Counted from the first letter of the stretch, positions 1 through 11,184 are shown. The stretch is 64,000 bases of DNA from Chloroflexota bacterium (GCA_027310565.1 DAIDAP010000037.1:1-64000), one strand, 5' to 3'. Notes: a model not told the origin generated them from the sequence alone. Program-made: numbers and translations.

Positions 1-1607
<1,607 letters not shown>

Positions 1608-1608
<1 letters not shown>

Positions 1609-2168
1609 TGGCGCTGGAGGAGCTCCTCGCGCAGACCGAAGCGCGGTTCAAGAAGGCGATCGACGCGCTCAAGCACGACGTCGCGACGGTGCGCACCGGA
1701 CGCGCCGCGCCGTCGCTGGTGGAGCAGCTCGGGGTCGAGGCGTACGGCGTCTCCACGCCGCTCATCCAGCTCGCCGCGATCAGCGTCCCCGAGCCGCGGC
1801 AGATCGTGATCCAGCCGTGGGACAAGAGCCTCATCAAGGCCATCGAGAAGGCCATCCTCGCGAGCGACCTCGCGCTCACGCCGAGCAACGACGGCACCCT
1901 CGTCCGGCTGAACATCCCGAGCCTCACCGAGGAGCGTCGCCGCGACCTCGTGAAGGTGCTGCACAAGAAGGTCGAGGACGGCCGCATCGAGATCCGCACG
2001 CTGCGCCGCCATTCGCACGAGGAGATGAAGGCCAAGGAGAAGAGCGCCGGTGTGTCGACCGACGACGTGAAGCGCGCCGAGGCCGCGCTCCAGAAGCTCA
2101 CCGACCGCTACATCCTCATGGCCGACGAGATCGGTCAGGCCAAAGAGAAAGAGATACTCGAGGTATAG
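1608..2168 (+). CDS. frr: Ribosome recycling factor
   Basis: 186 aa, the usual length. RRF together with EF-G splits post-termination ribosomes. Characteristic segments are present: VRTGRAAPSLVE near residue 27, IQPWDKSLIKAIEKAI in the middle, and RRDLVKVLHKKVEDGRIEIR in the C-terminal helix bundle. The ATG shares its A with the TAA stop of pyrH. Its TAG stop overlaps the presumed unusual ATA start of uppS, so the two genes look translationally coupled. Confidence 0.96.
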
Positions 2169-2860
2169 CGGCGAATCCGCCCGTTCCGCGACACATCGCC
2201 ATCGTCATGGACGGCAACCGCCGCTGGGCGCGCCAGCGCCATCTCCCCGCGCTCGCGGGTCATCGCGCCGGCGTCGAGACGATCCGCCGTACCCTGCGCG
2301 CCGCGCGCGAGCGGGGTGTGGAGTACCTGACGCTCTACTCCTTCTCGACCGAGAACTGGTCGCGCGACCCCGACGAGGTGCGCGGGCTCATGGCGCTGCT
2401 CGAGGAGACGATCATGAGCGAGACCGAGACGCTCGTGCGGGACGACGTGCGGCTCGAGGTGATCGGACGCCTGCGCGAGCTCTCGCCCGGTCTCCAGCGC
2501 GCGATCGCGGGCGCCGTCGCGGCGACCGCGCCGTGCACGCGCGGGGTCATGACGCTGGCGTTCAACTACGGCGGCCGCGCGGAGATCGTCGACGCGGTGC
2601 GTCGCATCGTCGGCGACGGCCTCGCCGCGGACGCCGTCGACGAGGCGGCGATCGCGAGCCGGCTGTACGCGCCGCACCATCCGGACCCCGACCTGCTCAT
2701 CCGCACCGGCGGCGAGCTCCGCGTCTCGAACTTCCTCCTCTGGGAGGTCGCGTACGCGGAGATGTGGGCGACACGGGTGCTCTGGCCGGACTTCGAGGTG
2801 AAGGATCTCGACGAGGCGCTCCGCTCGTACGCCTCGCGCGAACGCCGCTTCGGCCGCTGA
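2165..2860 (+). CDS. uppS: Undecaprenyl diphosphate synthase, apparent ATA start
   Basis: cis-Prenyltransferase that makes the C55 lipid carrier for cell-wall glycans. All family blocks are seen: HIAIVMDGNRRWA with the catalytic Asp (D16 in this numbering), TLYSFSTENW, LAFNYGGR, DLLIRTGGELRVSNFLLW and the terminal WPDF...RRFG. The reading frame has no ATG, GTG or TTG near the expected beginning. The first ATG (2207) is the Met of VMDGN and would delete the first strand. The best start is ATA at 2165, overlapping the frr stop as ATAG and giving 231 aa. A sequencing error or another near-cognate start is the alternative. Confidence 0.9.
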   Translation: MAANPPVPRHIAIVMDGNRRWARQRHLPALAGHRAGVETIRRTLRAARERGVEYLTLYSFSTENWSRDPDEVRGLMALLEETIMSETETLVRDDVRLEVIGRLRELSPGLQRAIAGAVAATAPCTRGVMTLAFNYGGRAEIVDAVRRIVGDGLAADAVDEAAIASRLYAPHHPDPDLLIRTGGELRVSNFLLWEVAYAEMWATRVLWPDFEVKDLDEALRSYASRERRFGR

Positions 2861-3516
2861 TGCGGGACCTGCGCGTCCGCACGCTCACGGGCGCGGCCTA
2901 CGGAGCCGGCGTCCTCCTCGTGACCTTCCTGCCCTGGCAGCTGTTCGCCGTCGCCGTCGCGCTCGCCGGCGCGGTCGGCCTGCGTGAGCTCTACCGACTG
3001 CGCCGCGCAGGCATCGCCGCCCTCGTCGAGCTCGTCCTGCTCGTGCTCGGCCTCTCCGCGCTCTTCTGGGTCCGCGTGCTCACGGACGTCAGCGGCAAGC
3101 CGGCCGCGTCGGTCCCCCTCATCCTCATCGTCGTCCTCCCGACATGGGCGGGCGACGTCACCGCGTACCTGGTGGGCTCCTCCGTCGGCCGTCGCAAGAT
3201 CGCGCCGCTTCTCAGCCCCGGCAAGACGTGGGAGGGCACGCTGGCCGGGTTCGTCGCCGCGGGCGCCGTGGCCCTCGTCATCGCGCGGATCGACTACCTG
3301 CCCAACGTCGTACCGCTCGTGCTGCTCATCGGGCCGGTCGGGCTCGCCGGCGACCTCCTGAAGAGCTGGGTGAAGCGGCGCGCCGGCGTGAAGGACTCCG
3401 GGACCCTGTTCCCGGGGCACGGGGGGATGCTGGACCGTATCGATTCGCTGCTGAGCGTGTCGCTCCTCGTCGCGGCGCTCTACGGGCCCGGCTGCTGCCT
3501 GGCGGCAATGCGATGA
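2860..3516 (+). CDS. cdsA: Phosphatidate cytidylyltransferase (CDP-diglyceride synthase)
   Basis: 218 aa integral membrane enzyme that activates phosphatidate with CTP for phospholipid synthesis. The CDP-DG synthase signature is complete near the C-terminus: LSPGKTWEG, then KDSGTLFPGHGGMLDRIDS. About six hydrophobic segments are visible, two fewer than the E. coli enzyme; short versions are common. The ATG shares one base with the uppS stop (TGATG). The protein ends in a Cys-containing tail (GPGCCLAAMR). It belongs to the uppS-cdsA-dxr-rseP block. Confidence 0.93.
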   Translation: MRDLRVRTLTGAAYGAGVLLVTFLPWQLFAVAVALAGAVGLRELYRLRRAGIAALVELVLLVLGLSALFWVRVLTDVSGKPAASVPLILIVVLPTWAGDVTAYLVGSSVGRRKIAPLLSPGKTWEGTLAGFVAAGAVALVIARIDYLPNVVPLVLLIGPVGLAGDLLKSWVKRRAGVKDSGTLFPGHGGMLDRIDSLLSVSLLVAALYGPGCCLAAMR

Positions 3517-3523
3517 TGGGCTG

Positions 3524-4639
3524 ATGGGACCGACGCGCGTCGCGATCCTGGGGGCGACCGGCTCGATCGGCCGGCAGGCGCTCGACGTCGTCGCGGCGAA
3601 CGCCGATCGCCTGAGGGTCGTCGCGCTCGCCGCGCGGCGGAACGCGGACGAGCTCACGCTCCAGGCCGAGCGGTTCGGCGCGCGCGCCGTCGTGTACGAG
3701 CGCGACGGCGGCGCCGACGCGCTCGCGGCCCTCGCGACCGCCGCGGACGTCGATCTCGTGCTCGTCGCGACGAGCGGCACCGACGGCATCGAGCCGACGC
3801 TCGCCGCGCTCGAGGCGGGCAAGCGCGTCGCTCTCGCGAACAAGGAGACGCTCGTCGCCGCGGGCCACCTCGTGCGCCGGCTCGTCGACGGCGCCGGCGA
3901 TCGCCTACGACCCGTGGACGGCGAGCACTGCGCGCTCTGGCAGTGCCTCCTCGCGACGCGGCCGGAGGAAGTGGGGCGGGTCCTCATCACCGCGTCGGGC
4001 GGTCCGTTCCGTGAGCTGCCGCTCGACGAGCTCGCGCACGTGACGCCGGAGATGACGCTGCGCCATCCGACGTGGCGCATGGGTCCGAAGATCACCGTCG
4101 ACTCGGCGACGCTCGCCAACAAGGGCTTCGAGGTCGTCGAGGCGCGCTGGCTCTACGGTCTCGAGTACGAGCGCATCGGCGTCGTCGTCCACCCGGAGTC
4201 GCTCGTGCACGCGATGGTCGAGATGGCCGACGGGAGCGTGCGCGCCCAGCTCGCGGAGCCGGACATGCGGCTGTTCATCCAGTACGCGCTCCTGTGGGGC
4301 CACGCGCCCGCGCCGACGCGCGCCATGGACTGGACCCTCCCGCGGACGCTGCGCTTCGCTCCCGTGGAGGCCGCGCGCTATCCGTGCCTGGCGGCCGTGC
4401 TCGAGACCGCGCGGTCGGGCAGCCTCGCGGCGATGATCGGGCTCGTCGCCGCCGACGAGGTCGCGGTCGAGCGCTTCCTCGCCGGCGAGATCGGCTTCGG
4501 CGAGATCGCCGTGTACCTGCACCGCGGCGCGGCGCTCGGCCGCGCGCACGGGCGCTCCGCGGAGCCGTCGCTCGCCGAGATCCGTCACATCGACGCCGAG
4601 GTCCGCGGCGCGCTCCGTGCGGAGCAGGTGCTGCGCTGA
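3524..4639 (+). CDS. dxr: 1-deoxy-D-xylulose 5-phosphate reductoisomerase
   Basis: 371 aa NADPH-dependent enzyme of the MEP isoprenoid pathway (DXP to MEP). NADPH motif GATGSIG (10-16), LANKETL with the active-site Lys (K107), ITASGGPFRE, the substrate loop with H181, and VDSATLANKGFEVVEA (S194, N199, K200, E203) are conserved. One oddity: the metal and substrate segment usually reads VDSEH, here VDGEH (D132, G133, E134), so the Ser that contacts the substrate phosphonate region (Ser151 in E. coli) is Gly. Asp and both Glu metal ligands are kept. It supplies the pathway in which ispG (12676) also acts. Confidence 0.94.
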   Translation: MGPTRVAILGATGSIGRQALDVVAANADRLRVVALAARRNADELTLQAERFGARAVVYERDGGADALAALATAADVDLVLVATSGTDGIEPTLAALEAGKRVALANKETLVAAGHLVRRLVDGAGDRLRPVDGEHCALWQCLLATRPEEVGRVLITASGGPFRELPLDELAHVTPEMTLRHPTWRMGPKITVDSATLANKGFEVVEARWLYGLEYERIGVVVHPESLVHAMVEMADGSVRAQLAEPDMRLFIQYALLWGHAPAPTRAMDWTLPRTLRFAPVEAARYPCLAAVLETARSGSLAAMIGLVAADEVAVERFLAGEIGFGEIAVYLHRGAALGRAHGRSAEPSLAEIRHIDAEVRGALRAEQVLR

Positions 4640-5724
4640 TGCTCACGAACGTCTTCGGCGACGTCCGGACGCTCGTCCTCTTCCTCGTCACGTTCACGGC
4701 GATCATCGCCGTGCACGAGTTCGGGCACTACGCCACCGCGCGGCTCCTGGGGATGCGGGTGCTCGAGTTCGCGTTCGGCTTCCCGCCGCGGGCGTGGTCC
4801 GTCGTCCACGCCGGCATCACCTACAGCGTGAACTGGATCCCGTTCGGCGGCTTCGTCCGCATCCTCGGGCAGGACGACTTCTCCATCCGGCAGCAGGGCG
4901 CGGGCGAGCCCGGCTCGTTCACGTCGAAGCCGTGGTGGGCGCAGGCGATCGTGCTCGCCGCGGGCGTGACGATGAACATGGTCCTCGCCATCGTGGTGCT
5001 CACCGCGGCGTTCACCACCGGCTCGACCGCGCCGACCGGCGAGGTGCAGGTCGACCAGGTCGCGCAGGGCTCGCCCGCCGCGGCCGCCGGCATCAGGGTG
5101 GGGGACATCGTCACCGCGATCGACGGGCGGCCGGTGACGAATTCGAGCGACCTCGTGCGCTACGTGCAGCGTCGCGCGGGGAACGAGGTGACGCTCCAGA
5201 TCAAGCGCAACGGCGGCCCCATCCCGCCGATCACCGCGATCCCGCGCGAGGAGCCGCCCGAGGGCGAGGGCCCGCTCGGGATCCGTCTCGAGGAGCTGCA
5301 GGCGCCCGTCGCGGTGCCGGTGCCGCAGGCCGTCGGCCAGGCCCTCGCGCTCAGCGGCGACGTCATCCGGCAGATCGGCGAGCTGCCGGGCCAGCTCCTC
5401 GCCTCGGGGGCCGGCGCCGGCGGCGGGCCCGCGGTCGGCGGGCCGATCGAGATCTTCCGCGTGACGGGGCAGGTGAGCGAGCTCGGGGTGCCGACGTTCC
5501 TGAAGCTCGTCGGCGTGTTGTCGGTCAACCTCGCGGTCCTGAACATCATCCCGTTCCCCGGCCTGGACGGCGGGCGGCTCTTCTTCGTGCTCATCGGCGG
5601 TATCTTCCGTCGGCGCCCGTCGCCGCAGGTCGAGGCCGCGATCCACGCGGTGGGGTTCGTCCTGCTCCTCGCGCTGCTCGTCGTCGTGTCCATCGCCGAC
5701 ATCCGCCGCGTCGTCGGTGGTTGA
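4639..5724 (+). CDS. rseP: Site-2 protease, RseP/RIP family zinc metalloprotease
   Basis: 361 aa membrane protease that cuts transmembrane anti-sigma factors or signal-peptide remnants. The HEFGH zinc motif (26-30) lies in the first membrane segment and the second motif NIIPFPGLDGGR (302-313, LDGG supplies the third ligand) in the penultimate one. A single PDZ domain occupies roughly residues 130-200 (GSPAAAAGIRVGDIVTAIDG). The C-terminal membrane segment ends in a short basic tail. The start shares a base with the dxr stop. In many bacteria the next genes are ispG and proS; here a large insert follows. Confidence 0.93.
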   Translation: MLTNVFGDVRTLVLFLVTFTAIIAVHEFGHYATARLLGMRVLEFAFGFPPRAWSVVHAGITYSVNWIPFGGFVRILGQDDFSIRQQGAGEPGSFTSKPWWAQAIVLAAGVTMNMVLAIVVLTAAFTTGSTAPTGEVQVDQVAQGSPAAAAGIRVGDIVTAIDGRPVTNSSDLVRYVQRRAGNEVTLQIKRNGGPIPPITAIPREEPPEGEGPLGIRLEELQAPVAVPVPQAVGQALALSGDVIRQIGELPGQLLASGAGAGGGPAVGGPIEIFRVTGQVSELGVPTFLKLVGVLSVNLAVLNIIPFPGLDGGRLFFVLIGGIFRRRPSPQVEAAIHAVGFVLLLALLVVVSIADIRRVVGG

Positions 5725-5769
5725 CGATCGCGTCCTCCGCTGGGAGGCGCTCCTTACTGCGGATGGCGT

Positions 5770-5787
5770 GGCCGGCAGATGCCGGCC
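5770..5787 (+). terminator. Hairpin after rseP, possible operon terminator
   Basis: Perfect inverted repeat GGCCGGC-AGAT-GCCGGCC about 45 bases after the rseP stop. There is no T tract, so rho-independent action is not certain. The 164 bases between rseP and the next leftward gene (5725-5888) otherwise hold only short frames without a recognisable product. Confidence 0.4.
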
Positions 5788-5888
5788 GGGTTCTGCGAGC
5801 AGTGCCCGGCGTACCGGGAGACGGCGGTCCGCGCGGCGTCCACCGCTCACCCGGTCAAGATCGTGCGCTGCACGGAGCCGGATGCCGC

Positions 5889-8207
5889 TCAGCTGATCCG
5901 AACGCGTCTCCAGTCGGCGCCGAGGGTGCCGCCGATCGCCTGCGGCGGGCTCATCGCGCCGGCCGCGAAAAGCAGCGGTGCGCCTGGTCCGTTCGTGAGG
6001 AGCACGTCGCCGAACGGATTCGCGCGCGTCTGGCCGGCGCCCGGATCGGCGCCGTGGTCCTCGCCGATGTCCTGAGGCGCCTGGGCGCGCCAGTTGTTCG
6101 CCGCCTCCAAGCGCCAGATGCGCCCACGGCTGCTCAGCGCGACCGCGCCGAGGTACACGGCATCCGCCGCGGCTCGTAGCGTGCTCAGCCCCGCGTGCGG
6201 GCTCACGCGATCGTTCGCATCGTTCGTGATCGTCGCGGGCGCGATCCAGCGCCGTGTCTGTCCCGAATACGTCGCGACCCGAACGCGCAGGTCGGCGTCG
6301 ACCCCGACAAGCACGAGGATGTTCGGCGCCGGCACGCAGAGCGCGAGCGGCGCGCTCGGCAGGAGCGTGTTCGCGCCTGCGACGACCTCGAACTGTCGAC
6401 AGGGGAATCCGTCGCCGGTCTCCCACCGTGCGTGGACGAGCTGCCCGTCGTTGTCGAAGAACGCGACGTCGATCCCCCAGCCGCGGCGCACCGCCGCGAT
6501 GTGGCTGAACGGATGGACGTTCTCATTCCGGAGCGGCTGCGGGTTCGCGGTACCCTGCGCGATCGACGGGAGCGCGGCCCAGACGTGGTGATCCTGCCCC
6601 ACCCAGGTGATGAAGGCGACCTGCGCGTCGAGCCGCGCGAACGCGACGGCGTGCGGCAGGCGCGTCGCCCACGCGTCGGTGCAGACCTGGAGGGCGTCCT
6701 GACGATCGCGCAGATCGAGCGCCAGAACGTCGGGCGGGCCGGCGTAGTTGACCATCGCGAGGCGGCGCGACGTCAGCACGACCGCGCCGAACGCCCCCGG
6801 CATCCCGGTGCCGCCGAGGTCCCCGCAGACCGGTGAGAGCGCATCGATGAACGCGCCGTGCCATGGCCGCGAACGGACCGCGCGCCCGTCGCTCTGCGGC
6901 TCCGGTGCTCCGAGCGTCCCATCGGGACGGAGCCGGTAGCTCGTGAGGAACCCCCGCTTCGGGGTGTCCGGCGCGCGCTGCGGGTTCGACCACTGCGGAT
7001 CTTCCGCGCGGACCGTGAACAGCGCGGCGACGTTCTGTCCGGCGGATGCGCCGATCCGCGGGGTCGCGACCGGATGCGTCGGATCGGGCACGAGCGAAAC
7101 GCTGAAGTCCCAGGGCGCCGTGGGCCGGACGCCCTGCCCCGCCGGGTCCGGCGGATTCTGCCTCGCCGGGTCGAAGTCGGGGAGCGCGATGGTCGCCGCG
7201 AGCCACATGGCCTGCCGCGCGACCGGCCACACGGCCGCGGGGAAACGCCGAGTCCCGCGCTGGAAGCTCCGCCATGCCGGGTCCATCGGTGCGATCACCG
7301 GGATCGTGTTCTGCGGGAACTGCATCGAGATCCGCGGCGGTTGCGCGCGCCACGGCGCGACGTTGGAGAATGCCGTCGCGGTCACGAGGTCGTCGTGCCA
7401 CACGATGAGGTCGGGTCGATCGGCGACGAGCTGGATCGCGGTGTGGTTGTGTCCGTAAAACCCCGGGCGGTAGGCGAGCTGGTCGAGCGGGTCCTGCGCG
7501 CCGGGCGTGCGACGAGCGAGCTCCTCGAAGAATGCGACGAAGTACGCGCGCTCGCCGGCGGTGAGCACGCGCTCGCCCGGTTCGTCGTCGATGAGGATGA
7601 GCGAACCGGGTGCGATGCCGTGGGCATGCGAGGCGAGCCACTTGGCCATCCGCGCGTGCCGCCGGCCCGCCGGCGCGTCCATGAACGGCTGGTCGCGCAC
7701 CCGTGCGGTCTGCGGATCGAGCGCCTGCAGCCCAAGCAGTGTCGGCGCCAGTCCCCAGCCGAGCTCGCGCAGCCCGTCGCCAGCGGCCGTCCATCCGCGA
7801 CCCACGTCGAGCATCTCTCCGGTGATGCGGTCCGGCTGCACGCGGTGCGGATCGGCGGGCAGTGGGAACGCGTTGCGAAGCGCGGTCGTCGCGGCGCCGT
7901 CGACGGTCGTCAGATACGCGCAGACCCAGCGGAGGTCCGAACGCTGCGCGGCCCACGACATGAATCGCCATGGACCAGCTGCGGGATCCGGAAGGTTCTG
8001 GGTGTCCAGTCCGTAGGCGGCAGCGGGAAGGCCTTGTGCCGCCGCCATCGCTCGCGCATGTGGATCGGGCTGGCGCTGTGGCGCCGGCCGCGCGATGCCG
8101 CCGGGGCCCTGACCGCCGCGAGCGGGCGGCGGCGCCTGCCGCTGTTGCGCGAGCAGCGGCGAGGGCGGATTCGGCCGCGCGAGCGGACCCGGCCTATTCG
8201 GCGCCAT
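5889..8207 (-). CDS. GH25-like (DUF1906-like) domain protein with C-terminal repeat region
   Basis: 772 aa. A Pro/Gln/Arg-rich N-terminus (1-50) is followed at roughly 85-280 by a segment that reads like the glycoside-hydrolase-like TIM barrel of DUF1906/GH25 proteins: WVCAYLTTVDG, GLAPTLLGLQ, the strand LILIDDEPGERV with acidic residues, and YFVAFFEELARR before GFYGHNHT. Residues about 290-772 have spaced strand-like units (VVLTSRRLAMVNYAG, VAFFDNDGQLVHARWETG, APNILVLVGVDADLRVRVA) that suggest a beta-propeller or lectin-like module. No signal peptide is evident. It follows the 968 aa gene by 24 bases and is probably co-transcribed with it. Function unknown; binding or cleavage of glycan is an inference. 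Confidence 0.55.
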   Translation of the reverse strand: MAPNRPGPLARPNPPSPLLAQQRQAPPPARGGQGPGGIARPAPQRQPDPHARAMAAAQGLPAAAYGLDTQNLPDPAAGPWRFMSWAAQRSDLRWVCAYLTTVDGAATTALRNAFPLPADPHRVQPDRITGEMLDVGRGWTAAGDGLRELGWGLAPTLLGLQALDPQTARVRDQPFMDAPAGRRHARMAKWLASHAHGIAPGSLILIDDEPGERVLTAGERAYFVAFFEELARRTPGAQDPLDQLAYRPGFYGHNHTAIQLVADRPDLIVWHDDLVTATAFSNVAPWRAQPPRISMQFPQNTIPVIAPMDPAWRSFQRGTRRFPAAVWPVARQAMWLAATIALPDFDPARQNPPDPAGQGVRPTAPWDFSVSLVPDPTHPVATPRIGASAGQNVAALFTVRAEDPQWSNPQRAPDTPKRGFLTSYRLRPDGTLGAPEPQSDGRAVRSRPWHGAFIDALSPVCGDLGGTGMPGAFGAVVLTSRRLAMVNYAGPPDVLALDLRDRQDALQVCTDAWATRLPHAVAFARLDAQVAFITWVGQDHHVWAALPSIAQGTANPQPLRNENVHPFSHIAAVRRGWGIDVAFFDNDGQLVHARWETGDGFPCRQFEVVAGANTLLPSAPLALCVPAPNILVLVGVDADLRVRVATYSGQTRRWIAPATITNDANDRVSPHAGLSTLRAAADAVYLGAVALSSRGRIWRLEAANNWRAQAPQDIGEDHGADPGAGQTRANPFGDVLLTNGPGAPLLFAAGAMSPPQAIGGTLGADWRRVRIS

Positions 8208-8231
8208 CGCTCCCGTGCATGCGCCCCCTCG

Positions 8232-11138
8232 TCAGTTCGCGGGAACCCACTCGTCCCCGACGTGCTTCCACGCGGGCAGTGAGTCGTCCGCACGCAGCTT
8301 GACGAGCGTCGTCGGCGTGCGCACGTTCCACGGATCGCCCTGGGCCACCTCGCTCCCGGGCTTGCCCTGGGCCTCCTGTATCTCCTGGACGATCGAGACG
8401 TACATGGTGCTCGAGATGTCGGGGGGATCGCCGCCGTTCCAGATCTCACCGGTCTCGAGGAAGTGCACGACGGCCTGCTCGAACCCAGGGCGCACCGCGA
8501 ACACGACGCGCGCCGCGCCGGCGCGCAGGTAATCCGCGAACAACGGGTCCACGTCGTCGTACAGCGACCGCGCCGGCCAGGTGGTCTTCTGCGACCAGAA
8601 GTACGGGAAGAAGAAGTAGATGATGCGGTCCCACTCGAACGCCTGCTCGAAGAAGCGGATGTAGCGGCCCTGCTGATCCGTTCGCGTCAGGTCCAGTTCG
8701 GGATAGCCCTGACCGCTCGTCGACGTCGCCCCGAACGTGTCGAACTGCTGCGCGGTCAGCTCCGCGATGCAGGCCTTGCGCAGCTCGGCCGCGATCATCG
8801 CCTTGTTCGCGAGCGGGTTCCGGCCCGCGACCGCCGCGAACGCCTCGGCCTTCGCCTCCGAGAGCGCCTGCGCGTATTCCTGGACGCGCTGCGCATACGC
8901 CTGCGCGATGGCCGCGTGCGTCTTCTCCTGCCACTGCTGCCACACGCGATCAGACCGCTGCGTCAGCACCTCGATCGTCACCGCGAGCGCTTGGACCTTG
9001 TACGCCTTGAGGCCGAGTGGGACCGCTCCGGTCTCGCCGACGAGGTTGACGCTGCTCACGCCGGTGAAGCAGTTGATGTTCCCGGGACCCACGAGGATGT
9101 TGCACGAGGCGTCGTCATCGGTGCGGCGCACGCCGCTGTATGCGAGACGCGCGGAGATCGCCGAGTAGCCGTCGTCGATCGCGAGGCTGTCTGACTTCGT
9201 CACGATGGGCGGGTCTGCGGTGTTTGCCGCGTCCCAAGCCTTGGATGCGGTCTTGAAGAGAGGTGGGGGCGGGTCGATGCCGGTGGCGCCGTATTGCTGC
9301 GCCCACACCTGATAGGACCCGCCGTCGAGATCCTCGGGAAGCGCCGTGAACGGCGCGGGCTTCGTCACGGTCAGACCCTCAGCCTGCTGCTTCGTTTGCG
9401 TGAAGACGTAGAAGTCGGCGGGCTCGGGCACGATCACGTCGAAGAGCAGCCGCTTGCCGTAGTTGTAGACCTGCGCCTCGCTGACCTTGTCGACCCATTG
9501 GTACACGCCGCTGATGTTCGTCGCGCCGTTGGTGTTGTCGAAGCCGTGCTGGTACCACTCCTCGAACTCCGTGGTCGTGACCGTCGTGCGCGCCTCTCGG
9601 ACCTTCTCGGTGAGCTTGGAGACCGAACGCGTCACGACTTCCTTGCTGTACTCAGAGGCCTGCTGCGTCGCGGACTGCGTCTGGACCTGGTAGGAGCCGT
9701 CGAGGTTCGCCTTCACCTCGACCATGGGTCCGTACTTCGCGTCCACGCTGACGCCGGCCTTCAGCTGCGCGTCGGTGGTGATCGTGTCGTTGGTCTCGCG
9801 CTTCAGCGAAAAGCGCTCGGTGGTCTGGGTGTCGCGCTCCTCCTCCTTCGTCCGCTCCGTTTCGACGGTGATGCTCTGCACCGTCCGCTCGAGCCGACGG
9901 GTCTCGCGTGAGAGCTTTTCGCTGCGCAGGACGTTCTCGATGTGCGCGACCTCGCCGGCTTCATACGCCTTCACGTTCTCGCGTACGAGGAGAAGGTCAC
10001 CGATGCCGATCGGGCGAACGGTGCCGTAGGTCGCTGGTAGCTGCTGCGCGGGACCTGCCATGCCGGCCACGCCCACGGGGTACCAGTTGCTGCCGATGCG
10101 CGTCACGCCGTTCATGACCGACGAGCCCATCGCGCTCATCGTCCGTTGCGCGGACAGCCCATCGCGCGCCTGGGTCAGTACGAGACCGAGCTCGGTCACC
10201 GGAAGCTCCGCCGCTCGCGCACCCGCGACGTCGTGCAGCGTGTTCTTCACGGTGTCGGTCAGGCCGGCCACGGCGAGGCTCGGAAGCTCCCAGGATCGCC
10301 CGCTCGCGCCGATCGCCGCGGCGGACGAGCGCATCGCCACCGTCGGAGCGGCCGCGACGTCGCGCGCGGTGTCGCTCGCCCTGAGCCCGGCCGGGGGCAA
10401 GGCAGCGGCCAGCGGCGAACGACTCACATCCGCGGCGCCCGCGTCCGTGGCGGAGATCGGGGGAGACTCGTTCGCACTCGATACCGCGAACGCCGTCCGA
10501 GCGGCGAGCTGCAGGGCTGCGAGTGCGTCGTCGATCCTCCCGATCCTGGCATCGAGATCCGACGCCGGACCGGAGTGGCCGGTGGTCGTCTGCGCCGGAC
10601 CCGCCGTGCCGCCCGTGCCGCCCGAGCCGGGGGAGAACAGCGCGCCGGGGACGGCGAATGTACGTGACACCACCGTCGGCGCCTTCGCCGCTACCTGTCG
10701 CACCGCGTCGTAGCCGTGTGCGAGCGATACGAGGTCCGCCGGATTGAGGCCGCTCGCGGTCGAGGCCAGCTTCAACGCGATGAGCGTGTCGCCCAGTCGC
10801 TCGAGGTCCTCACGGAACCGCTGATCGCCGCTCAGCTCCGCGGAGGAGTGGCCCGTCGACTGCGCGACCTGCTTGTCCACATCGGCTGCGGGCTTCGAGG
10901 TCGCACCAAGGAACGACGAGACCGTAGCCATCGCGCTGCCGAACGTCAGATCCTCCGTCTGCGAAACGATCCGGCCGAGCTCGCGCAGCCTGGTCAGCGC
11001 CGCCGCGGCTGAGGTGGCACCGCGGCGAGAACCCCGCAGGATCTCCTGCAAGAGTGTCGATGCGGAGAGTTCCGTGGTCTTCTGCGGGTCGGCTGGATCG
11101 GCAGGCCGCAACAACAAGAAGCGGAATAGGTCTTCCAT
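8232..11138 (-). CDS. Large uncharacterised protein (968 aa)
   Basis: I do not recognise a named family. Start chosen at the ATG at 11138, about 10 bases after GGGGAGGG; a GTG at 11147 is too close to that site. Residues 1-350 are Ala/Ser/Thr-rich with low-complexity stretches. The middle (about 375-560) is distinctive: GEVAHIENVLRSEK, then a Glu/Thr-rich charged region (TVETERTKEEERDTQTTER), then GFDNTNGATNISGVYQWVDK and YNYGKRLLFDVIVPEPADFY. The end (about 750-968) has helices and WDRIIYFFFPYFWSQ. No signal peptide or clear membrane span. It has its own promoter and is probably an operon with the GH25-like gene. Base composition is less extreme than in neighbours, suggesting acquisition. 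Confidence 0.6.
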   Translation of the reverse strand: MEDLFRFLLLRPADPADPQKTTELSASTLLQEILRGSRRGATSAAAALTRLRELGRIVSQTEDLTFGSAMATVSSFLGATSKPAADVDKQVAQSTGHSSAELSGDQRFREDLERLGDTLIALKLASTASGLNPADLVSLAHGYDAVRQVAAKAPTVVSRTFAVPGALFSPGSGGTGGTAGPAQTTTGHSGPASDLDARIGRIDDALAALQLAARTAFAVSSANESPPISATDAGAADVSRSPLAAALPPAGLRASDTARDVAAAPTVAMRSSAAAIGASGRSWELPSLAVAGLTDTVKNTLHDVAGARAAELPVTELGLVLTQARDGLSAQRTMSAMGSSVMNGVTRIGSNWYPVGVAGMAGPAQQLPATYGTVRPIGIGDLLLVRENVKAYEAGEVAHIENVLRSEKLSRETRRLERTVQSITVETERTKEEERDTQTTERFSLKRETNDTITTDAQLKAGVSVDAKYGPMVEVKANLDGSYQVQTQSATQQASEYSKEVVTRSVSKLTEKVREARTTVTTTEFEEWYQHGFDNTNGATNISGVYQWVDKVSEAQVYNYGKRLLFDVIVPEPADFYVFTQTKQQAEGLTVTKPAPFTALPEDLDGGSYQVWAQQYGATGIDPPPPLFKTASKAWDAANTADPPIVTKSDSLAIDDGYSAISARLAYSGVRRTDDDASCNILVGPGNINCFTGVSSVNLVGETGAVPLGLKAYKVQALAVTIEVLTQRSDRVWQQWQEKTHAAIAQAYAQRVQEYAQALSEAKAEAFAAVAGRNPLANKAMIAAELRKACIAELTAQQFDTFGATSTSGQGYPELDLTRTDQQGRYIRFFEQAFEWDRIIYFFFPYFWSQKTTWPARSLYDDVDPLFADYLRAGAARVVFAVRPGFEQAVVHFLETGEIWNGGDPPDISSTMYVSIVQEIQEAQGKPGSEVAQGDPWNVRTPTTLVKLRADDSLPAWKHVGDEWVPAN

Positions 11139-11184
11139 GCCGCACACGCCCTCCCCTCATGTCTCGGCCAGGAAAGTTGGGAAG

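Noticed and set aside
5717..5900. Small plus-strand frames after rseP (one beginning MPAGFCEQCPAYRE)
   Set aside because: No family or ribosome site; the frame runs into the antisense of the GH25-like gene. Could be a remnant but not supportable.
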